Shown here: positions 51,489-60,938 of the stretch, piece after piece
Numbering within the stretch: the first letter of the stretch is position 1
Layout: every line of letters begins with the position of its first letter
Source of the DNA: Haloarcula pelagica
GTDB taxonomy: Archaea > Halobacteriota > Halobacteria > Halobacteriales > Haloarculaceae
Direction of reading: 5' to 3'
DNA: 64,000 nt
Assembly (NCBI RefSeq): GCF_030127105.1
Contig: NZ_CP126161.1
Location: forward strand, 1,612,001 to 1,676,000
Translations under genes and position numbers: made by a program
The notes under the pieces: generated by a model
Databases searched by the model: none
What the model was told of the DNA's origin: nothing
The model's input: the letters and a program-made list of their open reading frames with translations, nothing else

Positions 51489-51752
51489 CTACTGGAGTGT
51501 GGCGGCACAGACCCGGCAGTAGCGGATCATCGTGTGTCCCTCGTTCGGCGTGCCACAGTCGGGGCAGGCGACCGCTTCGGCCGGCGTGGACGAGCCGTCT
51601 GGTTCGACCGCCGGGCGACCGTGTCCGGCGCCGACCGGCGTCGACTCGGGGGACTCGCTCGACGTGTTGCGGTGCTGGAAGTAGTGGTACAGGAGGAGTT
51701 GCACGAGCCCGAACGTGACAACGTACGCGATGAGCCAGCCCCACAGTTGCAT
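51489..51752 (-). CDS. Small membrane protein with C-terminal zinc ribbon
   Basis: 87 residues. One N-terminal membrane helix MQLWGWLIAYVVTFGLVQLLLY is followed by a linker and CPDCGTPNEGHTMIRYCRVC zinc ribbon. Separated by 30 bp from the Nmad3-like gene start. Function unknown. Confidence 0.75.
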   Translation of the reverse strand: MQLWGWLIAYVVTFGLVQLLLYHYFQHRNTSSESPESTPVGAGHGRPAVEPDGSSTPAEAVACPDCGTPNEGHTMIRYCRVCAATLQ

Positions 51753-51819
51753 ACACGAACGAGGTGGCGACAGTCACTTCGGTGTTCGCCACCAGATATC
51801 AGAATTGATACTCAGAGGA

Positions 51820-52719
51820 CTACTTCGGCGGTGTCAGGTCGCGCTGGAACTCGTCGAAGACATCGAGGTTGTCCGGGAGGTCGTCGTCGAGTTGCCGCTC
51901 GCTGCGGCGGTCGGCCCCGGCGTCGTCTATCGGGTCCGCCACGGACTCCCAGCCCTCCTTGATCGCGATGGACTTGGCCGGCGTGCCGGCGGCGATGTGG
52001 TGGGCGGGGATGTCCTTGCTCGCGATCGACTTGGCGGCCAGGATCGAGTTCTCGCCGACGCGGACGCCGGCCCGGACCATCGAGTCGTAGGTCAGGCGCA
52101 CGTCGTCCTCGATGATCGTGTGGAAGTTGTCGACGTGGGTCTGGTCGACGGCGTCGTGGTCGTGGCTGTAGACGTGTGTGTCGTCCGAGATCGAGACGCG
52201 GTCCCCGATGGTCAGTTTCCCGCGGTCGTCGAGGTGGACATCGTCGTGGATCACGACGTTGTCGCCGATCTCGATGTTGTGGCCGTACGTGAAGGTGATC
52301 CCCTTGAAAAAGCGGCAGTCGTCGCCACAGGACTCGAAGAGGTGATCTGCGAGCATCCGCCGGAAGCGCAGCGCGAACTCCACGTTGTCGGCCATCGGTG
52401 TGGCGTCGAACTGCCGCCAGAGCCACTGGAGGTGTTTCGATCGTTTGAACCGCTGTTCGTCCTTCTCGGCGTAGTATTCGCTCTCTAGGGTGGTGTTACA
52501 GGGGTCGTACCCCTGGAGACGGACGCGTTCGGCCGGCGACACGTCCTCGCCGGACTGCCAGCGCTCGTACGCCTGCCGGTCGCCGTGGAGGTCGATCAAC
52601 ACGTCGGTGACCACGTCGCAGGTGTCTTCCTCGCCGGTGAGACGCTCGTCGACCTCGTCGATGAAACTCCGCAAGCCTTCCTCGGCGAGCGGCGGCAGCG
52701 AGACGTGGCGTTTCGTCAT
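51820..52719 (-). CDS. Left-handed beta-helix acyltransferase (hexapeptide type)
   Basis: 299 residues from ATG 52719. The C-terminal half has hexapeptide turns (ITFTYGHNIEIGDNVVIHDDVHL, LTIGDRVSISDDTHVYS, AGVRVGENSILAAKSIASKDIP, AGTPAKSIAIK), as in galactoside and maltose O-acetyltransferases. The His of HSHDHD-like YSHDHDAVD is the likely catalytic one. The N-terminal 130 residues are an extra helical domain (DEVDERLTGEEDTCDVV) unlike simple acetyltransferases. The longer open frame to 53604 is not coding. Confidence 0.86.
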   Translation of the reverse strand: MTKRHVSLPPLAEEGLRSFIDEVDERLTGEEDTCDVVTDVLIDLHGDRQAYERWQSGEDVSPAERVRLQGYDPCNTTLESEYYAEKDEQRFKRSKHLQWLWRQFDATPMADNVEFALRFRRMLADHLFESCGDDCRFFKGITFTYGHNIEIGDNVVIHDDVHLDDRGKLTIGDRVSISDDTHVYSHDHDAVDQTHVDNFHTIIEDDVRLTYDSMVRAGVRVGENSILAAKSIASKDIPAHHIAAGTPAKSIAIKEGWESVADPIDDAGADRRSERQLDDDLPDNLDVFDEFQRDLTPPK

Positions 52720-52831
52720 AGCAACAGCATCGGTTCGGTCGCAGATATGGGTTTCCGTTACCTGTTCGGCACCCGGTGACGGCGGTGTCACGACACACCT
52801 CCACACGGTTTCCCGGCGTTTCTGCAGTCGG

Positions 52832-52837
52832 TATAAG
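52832..52837 (+). promoter_or_regulatory. TATA element of the CPBP protease gene
   Basis: TATAAG, 24-29 nt before ATG 52861. Confidence 0.6.
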
Positions 52838-52860
52838 ACCGGGGAGGCCGACAGGCCGGT

Positions 52861-53877
52861 ATGGTCAGGTCGGACTTCATCATGGAGATCCGCGGCTACA
52901 TGGTCAACCCCCGCGAGAAGCGCCTGCGCGCCCTCTGGCGTGTCGTCCTCTGGTTCTTCGTGGCGACCTTCGTCGCGATCGTCTTCACCGGGGCGCTCTC
53001 GCAGGTGGTGAATCCGGCCTCGTTCGCCCCCGACATCCGTGCGGCCTACGTCGGTCTCCGGACGATCGCCGTCTACGCCGGCGGAACGGCCATCGCCGTC
53101 GGCATCGGCTATCTCCTGGACCGGCGCCGGCTCTCGGACTACGGCCTGGGGTTCGACCGGCAGTGGTGGCGCGACGCCGGGTTCGGGATCGCGCTGGGTG
53201 TCGGGCTCCCGACGCTGTTTCTCCTCGGTCAACTCGCGGCCGGCCTGCTGACGGTGACGGGACTCCTCGTCACGGGACCGTCGGACACCTTCGCGTTTGG
53301 CCCGTTGGGTGCCGTCGAACGGCTCGCCCTGCTGGCGGTGTTTTTCGTCGTCCAGGCCTCCGCCGAGGAGATCATCGTTCGGGGGTACCTGCTGACGAAC
53401 GCCGCCGAGGGCCTGGCCGGCACGCTCGGGAAGTGGCGAGCGGTGGTCGTCACCACCGTCGCGACCGGCGTGTTGTTCGGTGTCCTGCACGCGAGCAACC
53501 CCAGCGCGACGCTTCTCAGCATCGCGAACATCACGCTGTACGGGCTCTTGCTGGGTGGCTGTTACGTCCTGACCGGCCGGCTGGGGATCGCCTGCGGGTT
53601 CCACGTCGCCTGGAACTTCACCCTGGGGCTGTACGGGTTCCCGGTCAGCGGCCTGCGGACCGGTGCCGCGCTCGTCGGGACCCGGGTGACCGGCGTCCCG
53701 CTGGTGACGGGGGGGTCGTTCGGCCCGGAGGGCGGCCTGATCGCGCTCGTCGGCCTCCTACTGGGGACGGCTGCGCTCGCCTGGTGGGTCCGCCGGGAGT
53801 ACGGCGACGTTGCCATCCGCGAGGCGATCGCGACACCGACGCTGCGGTACGGCATCCGGGAGAACCACGAGCGATAA
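52861..53877 (+). CDS. CPBP-family intramembrane metalloprotease (Abi-type)
   Basis: 338 residues with eight or so membrane helices. The CPBP motifs are AEEIIVR (Glu169, Glu170, Arg174), GVLFGVLHASNP and CGFHVAWNFTLG. Members include CAAX-prenyl proteases and bacteriocin-immunity (Abi) proteins. The soluble N-terminus MVRSDFIMEIRGYMVNPREKRLRALW is membrane-proximal. Substrate unknown. Confidence 0.88.
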   Translation: MVRSDFIMEIRGYMVNPREKRLRALWRVVLWFFVATFVAIVFTGALSQVVNPASFAPDIRAAYVGLRTIAVYAGGTAIAVGIGYLLDRRRLSDYGLGFDRQWWRDAGFGIALGVGLPTLFLLGQLAAGLLTVTGLLVTGPSDTFAFGPLGAVERLALLAVFFVVQASAEEIIVRGYLLTNAAEGLAGTLGKWRAVVVTTVATGVLFGVLHASNPSATLLSIANITLYGLLLGGCYVLTGRLGIACGFHVAWNFTLGLYGFPVSGLRTGAALVGTRVTGVPLVTGGSFGPEGGLIALVGLLLGTAALAWWVRREYGDVAIREAIATPTLRYGIRENHER

Positions 53878-53902
53878 GTGTCTTCCAGCCCAACGGCCGG
53901 AC

Positions 53903-54955
53903 ATGAAATACGACACGCTCGGGACAGCAGGCGTCGAGGTCTCACAGGTCGGCTTCGGTGCCTGGGTCGTCGGGACCGACTGGTGGGGCGACCGGACGCG
54001 GGAAGACGCCGTCGCCATGATCGACCACGCCGTCGAGCAGGGCGTGCGCTACTTCGACACCGGCGATGTCTACGGCCACGGCGACAGCGAGGAGATCGTC
54101 GGCGAGGCCCTCGCCGACCGCCGGGACGAGGTGACCGTCAGCACGAAGATCGGCTACGACTTCTACAACAACCCCCAGGCCGGCCACGGGGAACTCCCGA
54201 AGAAAGTCACCCCCGAGTGGATCCACACCGCGACCGAGCGGTCGCTGGACCGCCTGGACATGGAGTACGTCGACCTGCTGATGCTCCACAACGCCAACGT
54301 CGACGAGGTCGACGAGGACGTGCTCGAAGCGCTCGACGAACTCCGCGAGGAGGGGAAAGTCGAAGCGATCGGCTGGGCGCTGGGCCCCTCGATCGGCTGG
54401 CTGGCCGAGGGCGACGCCGCCGTCACGGCGGAGTTCGACGCGCTCCAGACGGTGTTCAACCTCTTCGAGCAGACGCCGGGCCGGCACTTCGTGGAGACGA
54501 TCCGCGAACACGGCGCCGACACCTCGATCATCGCCCGGGTCCCCCACTCGTCGGGGCTGCTCAACGAGCAGGTCACCCCCGAGACCGAACTGGGGAAAGG
54601 CGACCACCGCGCTCACCGGCCCGACGAGTGGTACGAGACCGGCTGGGAGAAACTGGAGACCCTGCAGTTCCTGAAACGAGACGGCGAGCGGACGATGGGC
54701 CAGGCCGCGATCCAGTGGTTACTCGCCCACGACGAGGTCGCCTCGGTCACGCCGACGTTCCGGACGACCGACGACATCGACGAGTGGGGCGGCGCGCCGG
54801 ACACGCCGCCGCTCAGCGACGACGAGTTCGATCGAGTCCAGGAACTGTACGCCGACAACTTCGGGATCGATCGGGACGACGGGATGGACGCCCTGCGGTC
54901 CTCGGTCGGCGGCGCGGACCTGGACGGGACCGGTATGAAGTCCGCCGGCGACTGA
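53903..54955 (+). CDS. Aldo/keto reductase
   Basis: 350 residues, NADPH-dependent reductase of the AKR family (YghZ/PdxI-like group). LGTAGVEVSQVGFGAW opens the barrel. Catalytic residues are Asp in YFDTGDVYG and its Tyr, Lys in VSTKIG. VDLLMLHNAN supplies the active-site His, and the C-terminal AIQWLLAHDEVASVTPTFRT the coenzyme site. It starts 25 bp after the protease gene and may be co-transcribed. Confidence 0.9.
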   Translation: MKYDTLGTAGVEVSQVGFGAWVVGTDWWGDRTREDAVAMIDHAVEQGVRYFDTGDVYGHGDSEEIVGEALADRRDEVTVSTKIGYDFYNNPQAGHGELPKKVTPEWIHTATERSLDRLDMEYVDLLMLHNANVDEVDEDVLEALDELREEGKVEAIGWALGPSIGWLAEGDAAVTAEFDALQTVFNLFEQTPGRHFVETIREHGADTSIIARVPHSSGLLNEQVTPETELGKGDHRAHRPDEWYETGWEKLETLQFLKRDGERTMGQAAIQWLLAHDEVASVTPTFRTTDDIDEWGGAPDTPPLSDDEFDRVQELYADNFGIDRDDGMDALRSSVGGADLDGTGMKSAGD

Positions 54956-55325
54956 ACGGCCGAGGCGTCGTCCGGCGACGACGGAAGTTTCCGAGTAGTT
55001 ACCACTCGCGTCCCCAGTCGTCCGTAGCTGCACCCGAGAGACGACTCCCGAGCGTCTCAGTAAGTCACCGCTTCTTCGTGTGGTTTTCGCCGCGTACCCC
55101 TCTGTTTCGACAGGAGATGTATCGCCGTCGTGCGGTTCGGTGGCGTGGAGACCACTTTCACCCCGCTCCGTCAGACACGCGAAAGACGCCGGACGGCGGC
55201 GGGTTCGAGATGAAACGAAGGGGTTCGGGACGCGGGGACAGATGTCACGGGTGTCGGTGACGAGCGGCGGGTCGGCCGTCCGCGGTGCTGGCCGATCGAA
55301 CGGACGAAAAACGTGAAGTCGGTCG
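54956..55325. other. 370-bp gap without a supported gene
   Basis: GC-typical DNA between the convergent aldo/keto reductase and radA genes. Short frames exist (for example 55080-55316) but none has haloarchaeal acidic composition or a recognisable motif. No clear terminator hairpin was seen. Confidence 0.5.
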
Positions 55326-56372
55326 CTACTCGTTCATCAGGCCGCCTTCCTCGACGCGCATGACGCCCTCGCCGTCCGGGAGGTTGGGCGCGTCGACCAG
55401 CTTGACGATGCGTTTGTCGCCTTTCGATTTCCGGAGGTAGATTCGGAACGTCGAGGTGTGGCCCAGGATGTTCCCGCCGATGGGCTGGGTCGGGTCACCG
55501 AAGAAGGAGTCGGGGTTGGAGGCCACCTGGTTGGTGACGAGGACGGCGGTGTTGTTCAGGTCACCCACGCGCATCAGGTCGTGGAGGTGCTTGTTGAGCT
55601 TCTGCTGGCGCTCGGCGAGTTCACCGCGGCCGACGTACTCGGCGCGGAAGTGGGCCGTCAGCGAGTCGACGGCGAGCAGGCGAACCGGGAACTCCTCTTC
55701 CTGGGTCTCGCTGGCGATCTCCTGGGCCTTCTCGGCCAGGAGGATCTGGTGGTTGGAGTTGAACGCCTTGGCGACGTGGATCTTGTCGAGCACCGAGTCG
55801 ACGAGGGCGTCCAGCAGTTCGTCGTCGGTGGCGTCGGCCTCGCCCTCCTCGACGATGCCGTGGAGGACCATCGTGTCCTCGATGACCTCGTCGTCCTGGC
55901 CCTCGACCATCTGTTCGATCCGTTCCGGGCGGAAGGTGTCCTCGGAGTCGATGAAGATGGCACTCCCTTCGAGCCCGCCGTGTTCGGCCGGGAGCTGGAC
56001 GTTGACGGCCAGCTGGTGGGTCACCTGGGACTTGCCGGCCCCGAACTCGCCGTACACCTCGGTGATCGACTGGGTCTCGACGCCCCCGCCCAGGAGTTCG
56101 TCGACCTCGTCGACGCCCCAGGAGAGCTTGCCGATCTGCTCGCGGCGTTCGAGTACCGTCGAGCCGGTCTCGAAACCGCCGATGTCGGCGGCCTCGCGGG
56201 CGGCGTTGATGATGTCGGCGGCCGACGACTCGCCGATGTCGGCCGTGTTCGACAGTTCGCCGGGGGAGGCGACCGCGATCCCCTGGTAGGAGTCGAAGCC
56301 GTTGTCTTTGAGTTTCTCTGCTGTCGCCGGGCCGACGCCGGGCAGGTCTTCGAGGTCCTCGCTTGCGGACAT
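55326..56372 (-). CDS. radA: RadA recombinase
   Basis: 348 residues, archaeal RecA/Rad51 homologue for strand exchange. HhH DNA-binding domain [24 protein letters not shown], then Walker A GEFGAGKS at 108-115, Walker [17 protein letters not shown]2-region [23 protein letters not shown]. Start ATG 56372; an upstream ATG is unlikely because the TATA box lies only 25-30 nt before 56372. No intein. Confidence 0.97.
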   Translation of the reverse strand: MSASEDLEDLPGVGPATAEKLKDNGFDSYQGIAVASPGELSNTADIGESSAADIINAAREAADIGGFETGSTVLERREQIGKLSWGVDEVDELLGGGVETQSITEVYGEFGAGKSQVTHQLAVNVQLPAEHGGLEGSAIFIDSEDTFRPERIEQMVEGQDDEVIEDTMVLHGIVEEGEADATDDELLDALVDSVLDKIHVAKAFNSNHQILLAEKAQEIASETQEEEFPVRLLAVDSLTAHFRAEYVGRGELAERQQKLNKHLHDLMRVGDLNNTAVLVTNQVASNPDSFFGDPTQPIGGNILGHTSTFRIYLRKSKGDKRIVKLVDAPNLPDGEGVMRVEEGGLMNE

Positions 56373-56396
56373 GGACGTGGCTTGCGCCCGACCGCA

Positions 56397-56402
56397 CATA
56401 AA
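56397..56402 (-). promoter_or_regulatory. TATA element of radA
   Basis: TTTATG in GGGTTTATGTG (minus strand), 25-30 nt before ATG 56372. Confidence 0.6.
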
Positions 56403-56506
56403 CCCACGTTAACAGGAGAGTGAAAGTGAAACAGCCCGACAGCGGCCGGACAGGTCGGGCCAGGATCGGGGGATTTAGAAGGGAAGGGGAAGCTCGGTCG
56501 GCGCGC

Positions 56507-56947
56507 TCAGAGCCGACCGCTCCCGACGTAGACCAGGGCGAGGCCGCCGACCACGATGAGCACGCCGGCCTGGAGTCCCGTCAACGAGAGGGCGTCCTGT
56601 CCGAACTCGCCCGCGAGCAAGAGCGCGAGCGCGCCCGCCGACACGAGGGGGCGCTTCGCGAGCGTCCGGACGAACGCCCGGGCCGACCAGGAAAAGTTGT
56701 CGAGCGACGACCGGACGAGGGCGGTCGGTCGCCGGTTCCCGTCGGGGTTGTCGGCCCGCTCGAAGCCCGCGAGCGAGTCGGCGGGGACGGTCACGACCGC
56801 ACCGGTGTTGACCCGCTGCTCGTCGGCGTCGCCCACGCGCAGGAGCGTGGCGCCGTCGTCGCCGACGCCGACGACCCGGTAGACGCCCGCCGGACAGTCG
56901 GCCGTCGTCGGCCGGAGGTGGTCGTAGACCGCTGGGCTGTCGACCAC
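56507..56947 (-). CDS. Membrane protein, conserved in haloarchaea
   Basis: 146 residues from GTG 56947. A small N-terminal beta domain (YRVVGVGDDGATLLRVGDADEQRVNTGAVVTV) is followed by a linker and two C-terminal membrane helices (VSAGALALLLAG, LQAGVLIVVGGLALVYVG). It starts 3 bp after the stop of pspAB, so it is in the same operon and perhaps in the same envelope-stress process. Confidence 0.7.
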   Translation of the reverse strand: MVDSPAVYDHLRPTTADCPAGVYRVVGVGDDGATLLRVGDADEQRVNTGAVVTVPADSLAGFERADNPDGNRRPTALVRSSLDNFSWSARAFVRTLAKRPLVSAGALALLLAGEFGQDALSLTGLQAGVLIVVGGLALVYVGSGRL

Positions 56948-56950
56948 GGG

Positions 56951-57568
56951 TCACTCCCAGGGGTGGTCCCCGGCCCGGTCGGGCCACAGCGGGTACCAGT
57001 ACTCCTTGTCGCTCTCGACGGTGAGCTCGCCGTCCAAGTTGCTCTCCAGTTTGAACTCCGCCGTAGTGTCCCGTTCGTGGTCGCGGTCCGGGTCGGGCGC
57101 GAACGGGTAGTAGGCCCCGCGGCGGAACGAGTACACCCAGTAGACCGAGTCGAAGTTCCGATCGCTCTCGAAGGCGAACAGCGCCGCCAGCAGACGAGAG
57201 CCGTAGCGGCGCTCGATGAGCGTGTCCGCGGCGAAGTGGATCGACGTGACCAGGTCTTCGAAGTCGTCGTCGTGGAGCACCACCCACTGGTAGCCGTGGT
57301 CGTCCTCCGTGAACTCCACCTCGGTGCCGGTCTCCCGGGCGCCGGCGTCTAAGATCTCCCGGACCTCCTGTTTGGCGTCCTGGAAGTCCGTGCTGTCGAC
57401 ATCGCCGAAACAGAGCGCGGCGTCCCCGGTCGCCTCGTAGCCCAGGTCCGCCTCCATCGTGATGTAGGCCGTCGACATCCCGAACAGGTCGTCCGGGTCG
57501 GCCTCCCGGGTGGCGTCGGCCTCGGCTTTCACGCCGAGGACGCTCTTGAGTCCGTCGAGTAGTCCCAT
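56951..57568 (-). CDS. pspAB: PspAB, PspA-associated protein
   Basis: 205 residues. MGLLDGLKSVLGVKAEADATREADPDDLFGMSTAYITMEADLGY, CFGDVDSTDFQDAKQEV and SDRNFDSVYWVYSFRRGAYYPFAP fit PspAB, which occurs with HtpX or PspA in archaeal and actinobacterial envelope-stress loci. HtpX is 1.5 kb upstream on the same strand, with a hydrolase between. A leaderless promoter drives it. Confidence 0.85.
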   Translation of the reverse strand: MGLLDGLKSVLGVKAEADATREADPDDLFGMSTAYITMEADLGYEATGDAALCFGDVDSTDFQDAKQEVREILDAGARETGTEVEFTEDDHGYQWVVLHDDDFEDLVTSIHFAADTLIERRYGSRLLAALFAFESDRNFDSVYWVYSFRRGAYYPFAPDPDRDHERDTTAEFKLESNLDGELTVESDKEYWYPLWPDRAGDHPWE

Positions 57569-57590
57569 ATCCCTACGTCGGCGGCCGACA

Positions 57591-57595
57591 ATAAG
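57591..57595 (-). promoter_or_regulatory. BRE/TATA promoter of pspAB
   Basis: Minus strand GACGAAAACCGCCTTATTG: BRE CGAAAACC then CTTAT, about 23-27 nt before ATG 57568. Confidence 0.55.
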
Positions 57596-57793
57596 GCGGT
57601 TTTCGTCCTGTCGTGGCCACTGGAGAACGATGCACGCCAGATCACACTGCCGTCGTGTGGGCGGTGTGTGAATCGTATCAGGCGGTAGTACCGCGTGACG
57701 GTGGAGACGAAGTTACCGGCAGTGTGCGACAGGGGGTGTGCCCAGCAGTCGAGACCTTGATCGGCCGCTTCCACGCCGGAAGCGCAGCGGGGC

Positions 57794-58816
57794 CTACCGT
57801 CGAGTCGGCGTCGAATTCGCGTCCTCGACGATCGACTCAACGAACGATTGGAGCGCTCTTCGGACGCGGTCGGCATCAGGGCCGACACCCGCGAGGTGGT
57901 CGGCATCGACCCGGACGAACTCGGCGTCTGGCAGTGCTTCGACGACAAACTCGGCGTGGGAGATCGGGACGGCCGCATCGAACTCCCCGTGAAAGACCAG
58001 GACCGGACATGCAATCGTCTCGTAGTCGACGACGGGGAGCTCGCGACACCAGCGTTCGTCGTTGCGCGTCCCGTCGATGCGGGCGCTGGCGGGGAGGATG
58101 GTCGGGGCGAACGCGAGATCCCGCCTGTGTTGTGCAGGGTGTGTCTGGATGTATTCGACGAAGGTTTCGAGGGCGTCACCCTCCAGCGTCGAGAGCCCGG
58201 CGTGCATGTTCTCGATGAACCGGTCGGGCGTGAACCGATGGAAGAAGGCGAGCAGACCGGAGCGAATGTCGAGTACCGGCGTCGAGGTGAGCAACGGGTC
58301 GAGGATCGGGTTGCCCGTGTCGTACGTTCGCTCGTCGATCTCGATCGTGATCGCCGAGGCCAGGACGAGCCCCGCGACTCGCTCTGGATACTCGGCGGCG
58401 AGCTGGAGGGCGACCGGGCCCCCACAGGAGATACCGACGACGATCGGACGTTCCACGTCGAGAGCGTCGAGGAGCGCCACGAGGAGGGCGGCCTGGTCCT
58501 CGAAGGACCGGTGGTCGTCGAGGGGCGTCCGGAGGAACCCCGGTCGGGAGGGAGCGATGACTTCGATCCCATCTCCAAGCGCCCCGTCCAGGAGGAGTCC
58601 CTGATCGTAGCCGCCCGGTGCTCCGTGCAGTACCAGCACGGGATACCCCGAGCCCCGTCGGGCGACTTCGACGACACCCCGTTCTGTTTCGACGAGCTCA
58701 CTCCCGGCCGATAGCTCCGCGAGTCGTCGCCGTTTCCAGCGCCAGACTGCACCGCCCGCCACACAGAGGAGCATGCCGACACCGATTCCGATCGACCGTC
58801 TCAGGTTTCGGCGCAT
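57794..58816 (-). CDS. Membrane-anchored alpha/beta hydrolase
   Basis: 340 residues. An N-terminal anchor MRRNLRRSIGIGVGMLLCVAG is followed by an intact alpha/beta-hydrolase: LHGAPGGYDQG oxyanion region, nucleophile Ser130 in GISCGGP, acid in FHGEFDAAVP, His in DADHLAG. A lid insertion (about 160-270) lies between. It sits between htpX and pspAB on the same strand with 200-bp gaps, so it may belong to the stress locus. Confidence 0.86.
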   Translation of the reverse strand: MRRNLRRSIGIGVGMLLCVAGGAVWRWKRRRLAELSAGSELVETERGVVEVARRGSGYPVLVLHGAPGGYDQGLLLDGALGDGIEVIAPSRPGFLRTPLDDHRSFEDQAALLVALLDALDVERPIVVGISCGGPVALQLAAEYPERVAGLVLASAITIEIDERTYDTGNPILDPLLTSTPVLDIRSGLLAFFHRFTPDRFIENMHAGLSTLEGDALETFVEYIQTHPAQHRRDLAFAPTILPASARIDGTRNDERWCRELPVVDYETIACPVLVFHGEFDAAVPISHAEFVVEALPDAEFVRVDADHLAGVGPDADRVRRALQSFVESIVEDANSTPTRR

Positions 58817-59018
58817 ACCGAGGAATACGATTGGGACAGATATAGGTTCTGAGGGGGGTCGACCAATGGTGGCCGCCGCGGACGGAAGACGACGGGTACT
58901 CTGCCGGTGGTAGCGGGCGGCGAAATCCGGTGAGGCCCCGGAGACTGCACGAAGACACGCACCATCTAGACAGCATAGCTCCTGACACCCATCACTGCCG
59001 GAGAACTCCAGCAGGTCC

Positions 59019-59903
59019 CTAGCGCCCTTCCAGTTCCCGTTCGAGGTCGCGCAGGCGGTCGATGCGCTTCTCGGTCGAGGGGTGGGTGCTGAACAGGCGC
59101 CCGATCCAGTCTGCCCGGATCGGGATGATGAAGAAGGCGTTCATCTCCGACTGGCTGCGGAGGTCGTCCTTTGGCACCTTCTCCATGCCGCTGTCGATCT
59201 TCATGAGCGCGGTCGCCAGCGCCGAGGGCTTGCCGGTGATGACCGCGGCGCCGCGGTCGGCGGCGAACTCCCGGTACCGGGAGAGCGTCCGGATGAGCAG
59301 GAACGAGACGATCCAGACCACCAGCGACGCCAGGATGGCGACGATCACCGGCGCGCCCTGCTGGCCGCCCCGGTCACGGCCGCCCGCGAACAGCCACCCC
59401 CACCGGACGATGAGGAAGGCGATCGTCGAGAGAAAGGAGGCGATGGTCATCACCATCACGTCGCGGTTCTTGACGTGGGCGAGTTCGTGGGCGATGACCC
59501 CCTCCAGTTCCTCCTGATCGAGGGTGTTCATGATCCCCGTCGTCACGCAGACGGCCGCGTTCTTCTGAGAGCGGCCGGTCGCGAAGGCGTTTGGCACCCG
59601 CGAGTCGGCGACGGCGACTTTCGGCTTCGGGAGGTCCGCCTGCTGGGAGAGCCGTTCGACCGCCCGGTGGAGTTCGGGGTACTCGTCGGCGTCGACCTCC
59701 CTGGCCCCCATCGAGTACAGCGCGAGCTTGTCGCTGAAGAAGAACTGCCCGCCCAGGAACAGCCCCATGACGAGGACGATCGGGAGCAGTCGATCGCCGA
59801 AGTACAGGGTCAGAAAGCCCAGGAAGACGATGTACAGGCCAAAGAGGAGGAACATCGTCAGGACCATCCGGCCCCGGAGTCCCCAGTCGGTTTGCCACTG
59901 CAT
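59019..59903 (-). CDS. htpX: HtpX M48 membrane metalloprotease
   Basis: 294 residues. Two N-terminal membrane helices, then HELAHVKN with His139, Glu140 and His143 (zinc), a pair of C-terminal helices (TIASFLSTIAFLIVRW, VIVAILASLVVWIVSFLLI), and the downstream Glu in YREFAADRGA. It removes misfolded membrane proteins. Paired with pspAB nearby, as in other archaea. Leaderless promoter. Confidence 0.94.
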   Translation of the reverse strand: MQWQTDWGLRGRMVLTMFLLFGLYIVFLGFLTLYFGDRLLPIVLVMGLFLGGQFFFSDKLALYSMGAREVDADEYPELHRAVERLSQQADLPKPKVAVADSRVPNAFATGRSQKNAAVCVTTGIMNTLDQEELEGVIAHELAHVKNRDVMVMTIASFLSTIAFLIVRWGWLFAGGRDRGGQQGAPVIVAILASLVVWIVSFLLIRTLSRYREFAADRGAAVITGKPSALATALMKIDSGMEKVPKDDLRSQSEMNAFFIIPIRADWIGRLFSTHPSTEKRIDRLRDLERELEGR

Positions 59904-59927
59904 AGGCGGGCGTAGGCGACCGAGACT

Positions 59928-59933
59928 CTAAAA
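59928..59933 (-). promoter_or_regulatory. TATA element of htpX
   Basis: TTTTAG in GGGGTTTTAGAG (minus strand), 25-30 nt before ATG 59903. Confidence 0.55.
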
Positions 59934-60010
59934 CCCCGTTATCGTGTGTCGATCCCGCACGGACGGGGCGACGACCGCACGTCTTTGTGTGCCCGGTCCG
60001 AACCCCGCTC

Positions 60011-60898
60011 ATGACCGAGACAGTGCTGGTCACCGGCGGCCGTGGCCGCTCGGGGCGCTGGATCTGTGACCGCCTCGCCGGCGACTACGATGTCGTCTGT
60101 ATCGACCTGGACCACCCCGGCTGGGAGGTCGCCGAACGCGACCACCTCACCTTCCGGGCGGCGGACGTGACCGACGGCGGCGAGGTCCGGGACCTCGTCG
60201 CGGAGTTCGACCCCGCGGCGGTGGTCCACTGGGCGGCGCTGCCGGCGCCCGAACGCCACGCCGGCACGCGCGTGTTCGAGACGAACGTCTCGGCGACCTA
60301 CAACGTGCTAGACGCCGCGGGCCGGGCGGGTGCGGACGTGGTGTGGGCCTCCTCCGAGAGCGCCTACGGACTGGCCTTCGCCGCGGAGACGCCGCTGCCG
60401 GCGTATCTCCCGATGGACGAGGGACATCCGATGGCGCCCGAAGACCCCTACGGCACCTCGAAGGTGGCCGGCGAGGCGGTCGCCAAGATGGTCGCCCGCC
60501 GGGACGGGATCAGCGTCGCCTCGATCCGGCCCTCCTGGATCCAGTACCCCGGCGAGTACAACTGCCTCGATATCGAGGATCTGGCCGACGGTGCCGGCAA
60601 CTGCTGGTCGTACGTCGACGTTCGAGACGTGGCGAGTCTCGTCGCCGCGGCCCTCGACGCCGACTTCGACGGGCACGAGGCGTTCCACGCCGCTGCGGCG
60701 GACAACTACATGGGCCGACCGACCGCCGACCTCGTGGCCGAGTACTTCGGCGAACTCCCGGCGGAGTGTGAACTGGACGGCGAGCAGTCGGCGCTCTCGA
60801 CCGCGACGGCCCGCAGTCTGCTGGACTGGGCGCCCGAACACGACTGGCGGACGGCCGGCGACGCCGCGGTCGACGAGCCGACGCTGCTGGCCGAGTAG
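60011..60898 (+). CDS. NAD-dependent epimerase/dehydratase (extended SDR)
   Basis: 295 residues. NAD motif VTGGRGRSGRW at 6-16, SSESAYG with the catalytic Ser, and YGTSKVAGE with the Tyr-x3-Lys pair (Y..K). GGRGRSG is a variant of GGxGxxG. Relatives act on nucleotide sugars or uronates (urnd/TDH type). It is a single gene diverging from htpX with 107 bp between. Confidence 0.88.
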   Translation: MTETVLVTGGRGRSGRWICDRLAGDYDVVCIDLDHPGWEVAERDHLTFRAADVTDGGEVRDLVAEFDPAAVVHWAALPAPERHAGTRVFETNVSATYNVLDAAGRAGADVVWASSESAYGLAFAAETPLPAYLPMDEGHPMAPEDPYGTSKVAGEAVAKMVARRDGISVASIRPSWIQYPGEYNCLDIEDLADGAGNCWSYVDVRDVASLVAAALDADFDGHEAFHAAAADNYMGRPTADLVAEYFGELPAECELDGEQSALSTATARSLLDWAPEHDWRTAGDAAVDEPTLLAE

Positions 60899-60938
60899 CC
60901 GAGTCGCCGAGCAGCCCGTCCCCGCCGTCGCTCGTCCC

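Noticed and set aside
52720..53604. Extension of the acyltransferase frame to 53604
   Set aside because: It is the reverse-strand shadow of the CPBP protease gene; the family begins at MTKRHVSL.
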